Shown piece after piece: positions 1-7,226 of a DNA stretch of 14,313 nt (positions within the stretch are counted from its first letter, which is position 1; every line of letters starts with the position of its first letter). The notes under the pieces were generated by a model that saw only the letters and a program-made list of their open reading frames with translations, searched no databases and was not told the origin of the DNA. The stretch lies in the NCBI GenBank assembly GCA_031374935.1, contig JANMHB010000200.1, forward strand, positions 1 to 14,313, read 5' to 3'. This DNA is from JACMLX01 sp031374935 (GTDB lineage: Bacteria; Gemmatimonadota; Gemmatimonadetes; Gemmatimonadales; Gemmatimonadaceae). A program made the translations under genes and the position numbers.

Positions 1-1
1 T

Positions 2-2185
2 GGCGGAACCCAGACGGCACCGCACAGTCAGCGCATGAGCGCCATCGTCGGCGGCCGCTCGAATCGTGACTGGTGGCCGAATCAGCTCGACCTCAGCATC
101 CTCCATCAGCATTCGTCCCTTTCGAATCCGATGGGCGACGGGTTCGACTACTCGGCCGAATTCCGGACACTCGATCTCGACGCAGTCGCGAAGGATCTCA
201 CCGCGCTGATGACGGCGTCGCAGGACTGGTGGCCCGCGGATTACGGTCACTACGGTCCTTTCTTCATCCGCATGGCGTGGCATGCGGCTGGCACGTATCG
301 CACTGGCGACGGACGCGGCGGTGCAGGCGCCGGCACGCTGCGCTTCGCGCCGCTCAACAGCTGGCCCGACAACGGGAACCTCGACAAGGCGCGCCGCCTG
401 CTCTGGCCGATCAAGCAGAAGTACGGCAACAAGCTGTCGTGGTCCGATCTGTTCGTCTTCACCGGCAACGTGGCGCTGGAGTCCATGGGCTTCAAGACAT
501 TCGGATTCGGCGGTGGTCGTGCGGATGTCTGGGAGGCCGAAGGCGACATCTACTGGGGCCCGGAGGCCGAGTGGCTGGGGGACAAGCGCTACGCGGGTGA
601 GCGTGAACTGGAGAACCCGCTGGCGGCGGTGCAGATGGGGCTCATCTACGTGAATCCGGAAGGCCCGAACGGCAAGCCCGATCCGCTCGCCGCGGCTCAC
701 GACATTCGCGAGACGTTCGCGCGCATGGCGATGAATGACGAAGAGACCGTGGCGCTGATCGCCGGTGGTCACACGTTCGGCAAGACGCATGGGGCGGCGG
801 CGACGTCGCACGTCGGTCCGGAGCCTGAAGGGGCGATGATCGAGATGCAGGGCCTTGGCTGGGTGAACAGCTACGGTACTGGCAAGGGCGGCGATACGAT
901 CACCAGCGGCCTCGAAGGTGCCTGGAAGCCGAACCCGACGCGGTGGGACAACGGCTATTTCGACACGCTGTTCGGCTACGAGTGGGAGCTGACCAAGAGC
1001 CCCGCCGGCGCGTATCAGTGGACACCCACCGACAAGTCCGCCACGACCGTCGTGGACGCGCACGATCTGTCCAAGCGTCATCTGCCGATGATGGCGACGA
1101 CCGACCTGTCACTGCGAATGGACCCGGCCTATCTCGAGGTGTCGAAGCGCTTCCACGCCAACCCCGATCAGTTCGCGGATGCGTTCGCGCGTGCGTGGTT
1201 CAAGCTCACCCACCGTGACATGGGCCCGCGTGTGCGTTACCTCGGCGCACAGGTGCCGAAGGAAGAGCTGTTCTGGCAGGATCCGATTCCTTCTCTGGAT
1301 CACGCGCTCGTTGACGCGCACGACATCGCCGCGCTCAAGGCCAAGATTCTTGCGTCTGGCTTGTCGATTGGCCAGCTCGTGTCGACGGCGTGGGCCTCAG
1401 CCTCGACCTTCCGCGGCTCGGACAAGCGCGGTGGTGCGAACGGCGGCCGGCTGCGTCTGGCACCGCAGAAAGGCTGGGAGGTGAATCAGCCGACCAAGCT
1501 CACGCGCGAGCTCGACATCCTCGAGACGATCCAGCAGGAGTTCAACAGCGCGCAGACGTCGGGCAAGCGTGTGTCGATGGCCGACCTGATCGTGCTTGGC
1601 GGAAACGCTGCGATCGAATCAGCCGCCATGCAGGGCGGGCATGACGTGCAGGTGCCGTTCACGGCCGGACGGATGGATGCCACGCAGCAGCAGACGGATG
1701 TCGAATCATTCGGCGTCTTGGAGCCGATCGCTGATGGCTTCCGCAACTACCAGAAGGCCGCGTACACGCTGACGCCGGAGGAATTACTCGTCGACAAGGC
1801 GCAGCTGCTCGGCCTGACGGCGCCGGACATGACCGCGCTGGTGGGCGGGTTGCGCGTCCTGAATGCAAACCACGCGCAATCGCGGCATGGCGTGTTCACC
1901 AGCCGGCCGGAGACGCTCACGAATGATTTCTTCGTGAACCTGCTGGACATGGGAACGACGTGGTCGCCGATCGGTGGCGGCAGCGATGTCTTCGAAGGCC
2001 GTGATCGCGCCACGGGTGACGTGAAATGGACGGCGACTCGGGTGGATCTGATCTTCGGGTCGCACTCGCAGCTGCGGGCGCTGGCCGAGGTGTACGCGCA
2101 GGATGATTCGCGCGGGGTGTTCGTGACCGCGTTCGTGAAGGCGTGGAACAAGGTGATGAACGCGGATCGATTCGAGATCGCGTGA
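2..2185 (+). CDS. katG: Catalase-peroxidase KatG (5' end probably outside window)
   Basis: Bifunctional haem enzyme that removes hydrogen peroxide (catalase) and oxidises organic donors (peroxidase). Counting from the ATG at 35, the distal haem triad is R79, W82, H83 in RMAWHAAGTYR. The proximal haem ligand is H246 in GGHTFGKTHG. Y205 (LIYVNPEG) and M231 (RMAMND) complete the Trp-Tyr-Met crosslink known in the family. The C-terminal half is the usual haem-less duplicated domain, and 716 residues is close to normal length. The ATG at 35 has no clear Shine-Dalgarno sequence. The frame is open back to base 2 (GGTQTAPHSQR), and KatG proteins usually carry a further 15-30 N-terminal residues, often with a CPF/CPV motif. 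I therefore infer that the true start lies left of the window. No oxyR or fur-like regulator is visible here. The product call is very secure; only the start is uncertain. Confidence 0.97.
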   Translation, partial: GGTQTAPHSQRMSAIVGGRSNRDWWPNQLDLSILHQHSSLSNPMGDGFDYSAEFRTLDLDAVAKDLTALMTASQDWWPADYGHYGPFFIRMAWHAAGTYRTGDGRGGAGAGTLRFAPLNSWPDNGNLDKARRLLWPIKQKYGNKLSWSDLFVFTGNVALESMGFKTFGFGGGRADVWEAEGDIYWGPEAEWLGDKRYAGERELENPLAAVQMGLIYVNPEGPNGKPDPLAAAHDIRETFARMAMNDEETVALIAGGHTFGKTHGAAATSHVGPEPEGAMIEMQGLGWVNSYGTGKGGDTITSGLEGAWKPNPTRWDNGYFDTLFGYEWELTKSPAGAYQWTPTDKSATTVVDAHDLSKRHLPMMATTDLSLRMDPAYLEVSKRFHANPDQFADAFARAWFKLTHRDMGPRVRYLGAQVPKEELFWQDPIPSLDHALVDAHDIAALKAKILASGLSIGQLVSTAWASASTFRGSDKRGGANGGRLRLAPQKGWEVNQPTKLTRELDILETIQQEFNSAQTSGKRVSMADLIVLGGNAAIESAAMQGGHDVQVPFTAGRMDATQQQTDVESFGVLEPIADGFRNYQKAAYTLTPEELLVDKAQLLGLTAPDMTALVGGLRVLNANHAQSRHGVFTSRPETLTNDFFVNLLDMGTTWSPIGGGSDVFEGRDRATGDVKWTATRVDLIFGSHSQLRALAEVYAQDDSRGVFVTAFVKAWNKVMNADRFEIA

Positions 2186-2375
2186 GGTTCGGTGGGAGTT
2201 AACGGGTGCGATCACGGGTGGCGTTTCGGCGGGTGCCGGGGCGCCACTCGATGCGTTTCCAGCAAGGGTACCAGTGCGCTGCCCTTGCGCCGGTCCGGTC
2301 CCCGGAGCAGCGTCATCGTGTCGGCGATTGCTCGTCTGTGTTCGGCTCGGTTTGTGCCGTCTGCTCCAGCCCTTC

Positions 2376-2381
2376 GGGAGG
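2376..2381 (+). promoter_or_regulatory. Shine-Dalgarno site fixing a TTG start
   Basis: GGGAGG lies six bases ahead of the TTG at 2388. It decides the start of the small membrane protein in favour of this TTG over the in-frame ATG at 2274. Starting at 2274 would add 38 Cys/Arg-rich residues that look like translated untranslated region. Confidence 0.7.
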
Positions 2382-2387
2382 TTGCCC

Positions 2388-2705
2388 TTGGACGCATTCG
2401 TGGCTTGGCTCAACAGCGTTGGCTGGACCGTCTTCATCTGGTCCATGGCCACACTGCTCGTCATCGACATCGCGGCGCTTGCAGCTGCCGCGATGACACG
2501 CGATCGGACCCTGGTGAACCGGTGGACCGGGCGCATACTCGCCGCCAACGTGGCGCTTCTTGGTTTCGGGGCGGCCGGCCCGGCCATCTCGTTCACGGGT
2601 CGCATGGCGATGGGGGCCATGACGTGGTTTGTCCCCAGTTCACCGGTCACGCTGACGGCGGATGAGCACGCGCCGAACCCGACGAAACTGACGCCGAAGC
2701 GCTGA
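2388..2705 (+). CDS. Small two-helix membrane protein, function unknown
   Basis: This predicts a 105-residue protein if translation starts at the TTG, which has a strong GGGAGG site. Two hydrophobic helices are visible. One covers about residues 10-36 (GWTVFIWSMATLLVIDIAAL) and the other about 48-70 (ILAANVALLGFGAAGPAISF). A basic loop (TRDRTLVNRWTGR) joins them, and the C-terminal tail is polar and proline/lysine-rich. I do not recognise a family. The gene follows katG after about 200 bases on the same strand, so it may be read from katG or have its own promoter; the gap holds no clear terminator. Its last 66 bases are overlapped antisense by the extended reading frame of the neighbouring PEP-CTERM gene. 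Regular amino-acid composition with two clean helices, plus a good ribosome site, make it likely real. Confidence 0.65.
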   Translation: MDAFVAWLNSVGWTVFIWSMATLLVIDIAALAAAAMTRDRTLVNRWTGRILAANVALLGFGAAGPAISFTGRMAMGAMTWFVPSSPVTLTADEHAPNPTKLTPKR

Positions 2706-3500
2706 AGCGCTGCACACCTCGCTCGGTAGCGCCACCGCGCATGCGGTGGCGCTCAAAATCGGATGCTCAGCGCCTCGCCACCCACCGCCGCTTGTGTGCC
2801 GCGTATGCCGCCAGCCGCTCGGTGGCGCTGCGTAACACCTCGTCCGACGCCGGCGTCGGACGGCGAGCAGCCCAGCCAGGCCCGTTCCCAGCAATGCGTA
2901 CGTGGACGGCTCCGGCACCACATTCGGATTCGCCGGGTTGACCGTCAGATCATCGATCAGGAAATAGCCGCAATTGGTTGGACCACTGCACTGCAGGCCG
3001 GTGCCGCCAGTTGGCGTGAACCGCAGCGTGGTGAACAGCGTGGTCATGCTGAACGCCTGATAGCTGCCGGTCAGCGCCAGCAATTGCGAACCGACCACGG
3101 AGCCACCGGAATTCAGCGCCTCGATCAGCACGCTGGTTGCGGAACCAGCATTGTTGTTCCAGTTCCAGCGCCGGATCCAGCCATTGAGGGTAATTGGCGC
3201 AGCAGAGGTGAGCCCGGTGATGCCGCCGAAACCGTTGTAGCCACAGTTGGTGTTGGCACCTGAGCGGCAGACGATGTCGGTGTAGTTGGTGTTGCCCTGC
3301 GTGATGTAGCCCATCGGGTTCACCACGGTCCAGTTGAGCCCCCTGTACCCATTCGCAACGGCGGCGCCGCTGCCGAGGCTTGGACCAAGTTCCTCGAAAC
3401 CGATGGAGGTTTGCGCGATTGCTGCCGGCGCGCTCAGCACTATCGCGAGGCCTGCGAGCAGCCGTGAGAAGCCAGAACTGCGGAACATGCGACTCGTCAT
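2640..3500 (-). CDS. PEP-CTERM exported protein with abnormal 3' extension
   Basis: This is an exported surface protein, normally anchored and cleaved by an exosortase. The start is set by AAGGGA seven bases ahead of the ATG at 3500; the in-frame ATG at 3539 lacks such a site. The signal peptide is about residues 1-29 (RLLAGLAIVLSAPAAIA, then Q). The mature part has paired Cys-containing segments (TDIVCRSGANTNCGY and LQCSGPTNCGYFLIDDL) and a beta-rich composition, as in PEP-CTERM proteins of unknown function. The sorting signal is VPEPSTYALLGTG, a hydrophobic helix (LAGLLAV), then RRRRR at about residues 215-219, where such proteins normally end. Here the frame continues another 66 or so Arg/Cys/Trp-rich codons, crosses a stem-loop and overlaps the convergent gene. 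I infer that the native stop was lost by rearrangement or frameshift. No exosortase is in the window. Confidence 0.8.
   Translation of the reverse strand: MTSRMFRSSGFSRLLAGLAIVLSAPAAIAQTSIGFEELGPSLGSGAAVANGYRGLNWTVVNPMGYITQGNTNYTDIVCRSGANTNCGYNGFGGITGLTSAAPITLNGWIRRWNWNNNAGSATSVLIEALNSGGSVVGSQLLALTGSYQAFSMTTLFTTLRFTPTGGTGLQCSGPTNCGYFLIDDLTVNPANPNVVPEPSTYALLGTGLAGLLAVRRRRRTRCYAAPPSGWRHTRHTSGGGWRGAEHPILSATACAVALPSEVCSASALRRQFRRVRRVLIRRQRDR
2728..2753. terminator. Perfect stem-loop between convergent genes
   Basis: An 11-base-pair perfect stem (AGCGCCACCGC / GCGGTGGCGCT) has a four-base GCAT loop. It lies 22 bases after the stop of the small membrane gene on the plus strand. It also lies 13 bases after the stop of the propeller-tail relic on the minus strand. 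No T-run follows on either strand, so it is not a textbook intrinsic terminator. Its position suggests a bidirectional transcription end or 3' stabiliser. The extended PEP-CTERM frame reads straight through it. Confidence 0.5.
2767..2850 (-). pseudogene. Relic of a second propeller-protein C-terminus
   Basis: In the minus-strand frame ending at the TGA at 2767-2769, this stretch reads ASDEVLRSATERLAAYAAHK followed by RRWVARR. The intact propeller gene (3800-6811) ends in GATERLAAYAALKRRWTAKF. By hand, 14 of 18 residues match across ATERLAAYAA-KRRW-A. About 45 of 54 bases match over the same codons. Five of the nine base changes are synonymous, as expected if this copy was once a working paralogue. 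It lies in a different frame from the PEP-CTERM gene that overlaps it, directly after that gene's Arg cluster. No start or ribosome site belongs to it. Confidence 0.7.
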
Positions 3501-3732
3501 CGTTTGGTCCCTTGCTGTCAGAGTGTCTTCCTGGCGCACTCACGCGCCGAGGGTGTACAGAGCTGAACGTGCCGGTCAGGGGAGCATTCTCACCCAACGT
3601 ACCGGTCTCGACCTTACGGTTCTCTGATCCGCTCGACAGGTCCGCCAAACGCCTTCCCGCCGCCCTGCTTGCAGCTGTTCCATCGCCTGTTGCGCCTTCT
3701 CGATCGGCGCATCGGCATCCGATCACGCCGTC

Positions 3733-3762
3733 GCATCCGCGTCCGTATCCGAGTCCGCATCC
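3733..3762. repeat. Five degenerate six-base repeats
   Basis: Five consecutive plus-strand units fit G-N-N-TCC: gcatcc, gcgtcc, gtatcc, gagtcc, gcatcc. On the minus strand they encode the Asp-Ala/Thr/Ser alternation inside the oxidoreductase relic. They look like a local slippage expansion in DNA no longer under coding constraint. Confidence 0.6.
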
Positions 3763-3789
3763 GCGAGGGCGATTCGACCTCGCGGATGC
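3757..3789 (-). terminator. Stem-loop just after the propeller gene
   Basis: A 12-base-pair perfect stem (gcatccgcgagg / cctcgcggatgc) with a nine-base loop begins about ten bases past the stop codon of the 1003-residue propeller gene. There is no T-run, so termination may be Rho-assisted, or the structure may protect the mRNA end. The stem is built from the oxidoreductase-relic sequence and partly overlaps the six-base repeats. Confidence 0.5.
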
Positions 3790-3799
3790 CGGGCCGCGT

Positions 3800-6700
3800 T
3801 CAGAACTTCGCCGTCCACCGCCGCTTGAGTGCGGCGTACGCGGCCAACCGCTCGGTCGCGCCCTTCACGACCATTTCCGTCGCCGACGCATCGCTGCCCT
3901 GCAATACGTCGATCAACGCTGTGTGACTGGCTGCTACGCCACCGAAGCCGCTCTGACCTGCGAAGTCGGTCAGCCCCTTGGTGCGCGCCTCGGCCGCGAG
4001 CGTCGCGGCTTCGATCATCGCATCGTGAAGTGCAACCGAGAGATCGTGCTGCTGCTGCAGCTTCGCCTGCGGCGTCCGTACGCGCGGATCCATGCGCACG
4101 GTGAACGATTGCGACTGCGCGGTACCATCAACCGTCAGCCGTGCGGTGTACGTGCCCGGCATCACCCACGGCCCCTCGGGTTCACACTTGGTGTTGAATG
4201 GCGTGGCCGAGATGGGCAGAGAACACTGGGTGGTGGGTCGCGCATAGTGCAGGTCCCACACGTACCGCTGCAGTCCGGCCTTCGTCGACGGATTGACCGG
4301 TGGCCTGAACCAGTACCACGGCCAGTTGCCCTGATCGGTCGGCGGTGGTGCAGCATCCTCGCTCGAGTACTTCCGCAGCACGCGTCCCGCTGCGTTGAGG
4401 ATCTCGAGCGTCACGACACGCGCGTCCTGCGCGAGGTGGTAGTCGATGATTGCCCCGTCGGGTGGGTTTTCCGCGCGCGGCTCGTCTGGCGGCACCGGCG
4501 TGTCGGTGTACATCGAGTACGTCACGCGCGTCGCCAAACCGGGCTTGAACAACGTCGCCGGCGCAGAGGCAGTGGCGGAGGTCCACTGACGCAGCGCGGA
4601 GACGCCATCGAGGATCCAGAATCCGCGGCCATGTGTGCCGACGGCGATGTCATCGTCCTTGACGATGAGGTCCCGGATCGAAATCGCCGGCATGTTGGCG
4701 CGCAGCGAGTGCCAGTTGTCACCGTCATCGAGCGAGAACCACACCTGGTTTTCCGTTCCGGCGTACAACAGTCCGCGGCGCTTCGGGTCTTCTCGTACCA
4801 CGTTGACAGGCGCGTTGGTCGCGATGCCGCTGACGATCTCGGTCCAGGTCTTCCCGCCGTCGCGAGTGCGATAGATGTGCGGCCGCAGATCGTCGAGCCG
4901 GAAGGTGTTGACGGCGGCGTAGGCGGTGCCGGCGTCGCTGTGCGAGGCATCCATGATCGACACCTTCCACCATGGCCCGAGCTGTGGCGGCGTCACATTC
5001 GTCCACGTTTTTCCGCCATTCCGCGTGACGTGGATCAGTCCGTCGTCTGTCCCTGCCCAGATGGTGTTCGAATCGACGTAACTCGGCGCGATCGTATACA
5101 CCACGCCGCGCCGCGTTGGACGTGCGTTGGGAGTGCCCACGTACTTCCCCACGCTCGGCGGCACCTCCCACGTCTCCCGGGAGAGGTCGTCACTCAGTCG
5201 CGTCCATGACGTGCCACCGTTCACCGTCTGCCAGACGACGTTGGTACCGTAGAACAGCTTGCGCGGGTTGATCGGCGAGAAGAGAATCGGCATCGTACGG
5301 ATGCCACGGAAGTACTCCGGTCCGGCGCCGGTCGCTGCGGCACCAAAGCTTCGTACCCGGCCCGCATTCGGGCTCACGTTCTGCGTCTGACCGGTGCGTC
5401 GATCGAACCGAGTGACCGTTCCGCCGTAGACAATGTCCGGGTTCAGCGGATCAGGCGCCACGTAGCTGTATTCGCTGGCACCAACCGGTCGCCAATCGCG
5501 ATACGTGATACTTCCATCGTCGCCACGACTGTTGACGCAGGCCGAGCCCGACTCCTGCTGACCGCCGCAGACGCGGTACGGAAAGGCGTTGTCGGCGGTG
5601 ACGTGATAGAACTGCGCTGTGCCCTGATTGTACCATGAGCTCCACGTCTCACCACCGTTCACGGTGACCACGGCACCTTGATCCGCCACCAGCAGCATGA
5701 CGTCGGGGTGCAGTGGGTTGATCCAGAGGCGCTGGTAGTCGTCACCTCCGGGAGCGCCGCGGAACGACTTGAAGGTGCGTCCGGCATCGGTGCTCTTCCA
5801 GGCGACCACGTTGCTCGAGAAGATGGTGTTCGGATCAGTGGGGTGCACCGTGATCGCTGCGAAATCGTCGCCGCGCCCGAAGTACCGCTGATCGGTCGTG
5901 GTGCGCGTCCAGGTGGCGCCGGCATCGGTGCTCATGTAAATGCCGCTCTTCTCGCCCGCCGTGGCAGTGACGTAGATCCGCTTCGGTTCACTCGGGCTGA
6001 TGCCAATGCCGATGCGACCGAGTCCGTCGGCGGTCGTGGGTAATCCGCCGGCGAGTTGCGTCCACGTGCTGCCACCATCAGTGCTCTTGAAGAGCCCCGA
6101 GTTGGGACCGCTCCAGGCGGCGTTCTCCCACGGTCCCTGTCGTGCTTCCCACAGCACGGCGTACACGGTGTTCGGATCGTCTGGTGACAGCACGACGTCG
6201 GCGCCGCCGGTATTCTCGTCCTTGTAGAGAACCTTCTCCCACGACTGTCCGCCGTTGACGCTGCGGTAGATGCCGCGCTCGGTGTTGGGACCATAGGGAT
6301 GTCCGAGCACGGCGACGAACAACCGCTCCGGATTTCGCGGATCGATTGCGATGCGCGGGATCTGCTGCCCGTCCCGCAGACCGAGATGCGTCCACGTCTT
6401 GCCGGCGTCGTTGGAGCGGTACATGCCGTCGCCGGTTGACAGGTCGGGGCGTTGCAGGCCTTCGCCGCTGCCGATGTAGAGGATGTTCGGATCCGACGGT
6501 GCCACCTCCACCGCGCCGATCGAGCCGGTTGCCAGGGCGTCGGTGATCGGATTCCAGGTGCGACCCGCGTCGTTGGTCTTCCAGACGCCGCCGTTGGTCG
6601 CCGCCATGTAGAACACGTTCGGTTGCGTCGGGACGCCGACGGCGCTCTTGGTGCGGCCAGCGCGGAAGGGACCGATGTGGCGCCAGCGGGGGCCTTGGAT

Positions 6701-6811
6701 GGCGCCGGCGGGGAAGGTCGCCTGTGCGCGCGCGGTGCTTGCACCGTCGATGGCGGGTAGGGTGGCGGCGAGCGACACCGCGGCGAAGACGATTCGAGTG
6801 AAGCTGAGCAC
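3800..6811 (-). CDS. Secreted Asp-box beta-propeller protein (sortilin/VPS10-like)
   Basis: This is a 1003-residue exported protein. A signal peptide covers about residues 1-30 (IVFAAVSLAATLPA ... STARAQA). From about residue 79 to 692 there are roughly eleven Asp-box motifs of the S-x-D-x-G-x-T-W type, for example KTNDAGRTW, RSNDAGKTW, KSTDGGSTW, YRTRDGGKTW and FSLDDGDNW. These mark a BNR/sortilin-type double propeller. THGRGFWILD follows near residue 718. A FlgD-like Ig segment lies at about 790-820 (VVTLEILNAAGRVLRKYSS), and the protein closes with a helical tail ending KRRWTAKF. Families of this kind are often labelled glycosyl hydrolase, but I see no catalytic residues. A binding or scaffold role outside the cytoplasm is more likely. 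The start is GTG with only a weak GGGA upstream. The stop abuts the oxidoreductase relic. Confidence 0.9.
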   Translation of the reverse strand: MLSFTRIVFAAVSLAATLPAIDGASTARAQATFPAGAIQGPRWRHIGPFRAGRTKSAVGVPTQPNVFYMAATNGGVWKTNDAGRTWNPITDALATGSIGAVEVAPSDPNILYIGSGEGLQRPDLSTGDGMYRSNDAGKTWTHLGLRDGQQIPRIAIDPRNPERLFVAVLGHPYGPNTERGIYRSVNGGQSWEKVLYKDENTGGADVVLSPDDPNTVYAVLWEARQGPWENAAWSGPNSGLFKSTDGGSTWTQLAGGLPTTADGLGRIGIGISPSEPKRIYVTATAGEKSGIYMSTDAGATWTRTTTDQRYFGRGDDFAAITVHPTDPNTIFSSNVVAWKSTDAGRTFKSFRGAPGGDDYQRLWINPLHPDVMLLVADQGAVVTVNGGETWSSWYNQGTAQFYHVTADNAFPYRVCGGQQESGSACVNSRGDDGSITYRDWRPVGASEYSYVAPDPLNPDIVYGGTVTRFDRRTGQTQNVSPNAGRVRSFGAAATGAGPEYFRGIRTMPILFSPINPRKLFYGTNVVWQTVNGGTSWTRLSDDLSRETWEVPPSVGKYVGTPNARPTRRGVVYTIAPSYVDSNTIWAGTDDGLIHVTRNGGKTWTNVTPPQLGPWWKVSIMDASHSDAGTAYAAVNTFRLDDLRPHIYRTRDGGKTWTEIVSGIATNAPVNVVREDPKRRGLLYAGTENQVWFSLDDGDNWHSLRANMPAISIRDLIVKDDDIAVGTHGRGFWILDGVSALRQWTSATASAPATLFKPGLATRVTYSMYTDTPVPPDEPRAENPPDGAIIDYHLAQDARVVTLEILNAAGRVLRKYSSEDAAPPPTDQGNWPWYWFRPPVNPSTKAGLQRYVWDLHYARPTTQCSLPISATPFNTKCEPEGPWVMPGTYTARLTVDGTAQSQSFTVRMDPRVRTPQAKLQQQHDLSVALHDAMIEAATLAAEARTKGLTDFAGQSGFGGVAASHTALIDVLQGSDASATEMVVKGATERLAAYAALKRRWTAKF

Positions 6812-7226
6812 GGAAGTCCCGGTCTTGGAGGTTGGCCAGAATCTCGTGGGTGGGTGGGGATTGGCAAGCGGGGCAGTTGGACGATCGGCCCAGCGAACCG
6901 CTGCATGCCTCCTCCCATGGAAAGCCGTCGGATCACGGCAGGCGTGCTCGAGCGCAGTCGGGCGCCTGAGCGGCGTGCCTTGGTCCTCGCATCAATCCTT
7001 GCAGTGCCGCGAGATTCGTGGATCGTCATGTCTGCAGGAGCGAGACAGATGGCTGTCGAACTGCAGCTCTACAGTGCGATTCAGGCCGCACCGCCCGATC
7101 AATTCGGATAGGTTGTCGCCAAGTTCGACGGAGTGCAGTACGCTCTGTCGCCGCAGTGGAACCGGGTTGGGCGCGTGACGCTGTGCTCGACGCGTGGACG
7201 TGAAAGCGACAGCAGCTGCCCTGCGG
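6812..7226. other. 415-base gap with no convincing gene
   Basis: This separates the FAD oxidoreductase stop from the propeller start, both on the minus strand. No frame shows a recognisable protein. A 20-codon plus-strand ORF at 7049-7111 has a GGAG upstream but no identifiable product. The gap probably holds the propeller gene's promoter and leader; I could not pick out convincing -35/-10 elements. It is too long for tight operon coupling of the two genes. Confidence 0.5.

Larger units (their letters stand above)
3672..3799 (-). pseudogene. Relic of a second FAD-oxidoreductase C-terminus
   Basis: Starting immediately after the propeller gene's stop, the minus strand reads ARHPRGRIALADAD. 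The intact oxidoreductase at 7227-9140 reads ARRPFGRIAIANAD, giving 10 of 14 identities. A Asp/Ala-rich stretch follows, with an in-frame TGA at 3723-3725. Homology then resumes as APIEKAQQAMEQL against AAIDEARRAVNEL, the last helix of the family. The copy lacks the rest of the gene and cannot be functional. The Asp/Ala stretch comes from a six-base repeat that seems to have expanded inside the relic. Confidence 0.6.

Noticed and set aside
2217..2246. Possible weak hairpin after katG (gtggcg ... cgccac)
   Set aside because: Only six pairs with a large loop and no T-run, so not enough to call a terminator.
1784..2650. Minus-strand open frame of 288 codons opposite katG and the small membrane gene
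   Set aside because: It is antisense to conserved katG codons, with no recognisable domain and biased composition.
3730..3766. Short tandem repeats considered as a CRISPR or regulatory array
   Set aside because: Units are six bases, degenerate and without spacers. They translate as part of an oxidoreductase relic.
3380..5209. Long plus-strand open frame of 609 codons
   Set aside because: It lies antisense to the propeller and PEP-CTERM genes, is very Arg-rich and has no domain. It is a typical GC-rich shadow frame.
5932..7029. Minus-strand open frame of 365 codons covering the propeller start and gap
   Set aside because: It is an alternative frame of the propeller gene rich in Pro/Arg/Ser, with no signal peptide or motif.
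7049..7111. 20-codon plus-strand ORF with a GGAG site in the 415-base gap
   Set aside because: It is too short, has no recognisable family, and possible continuation in another frame did not give a known protein.
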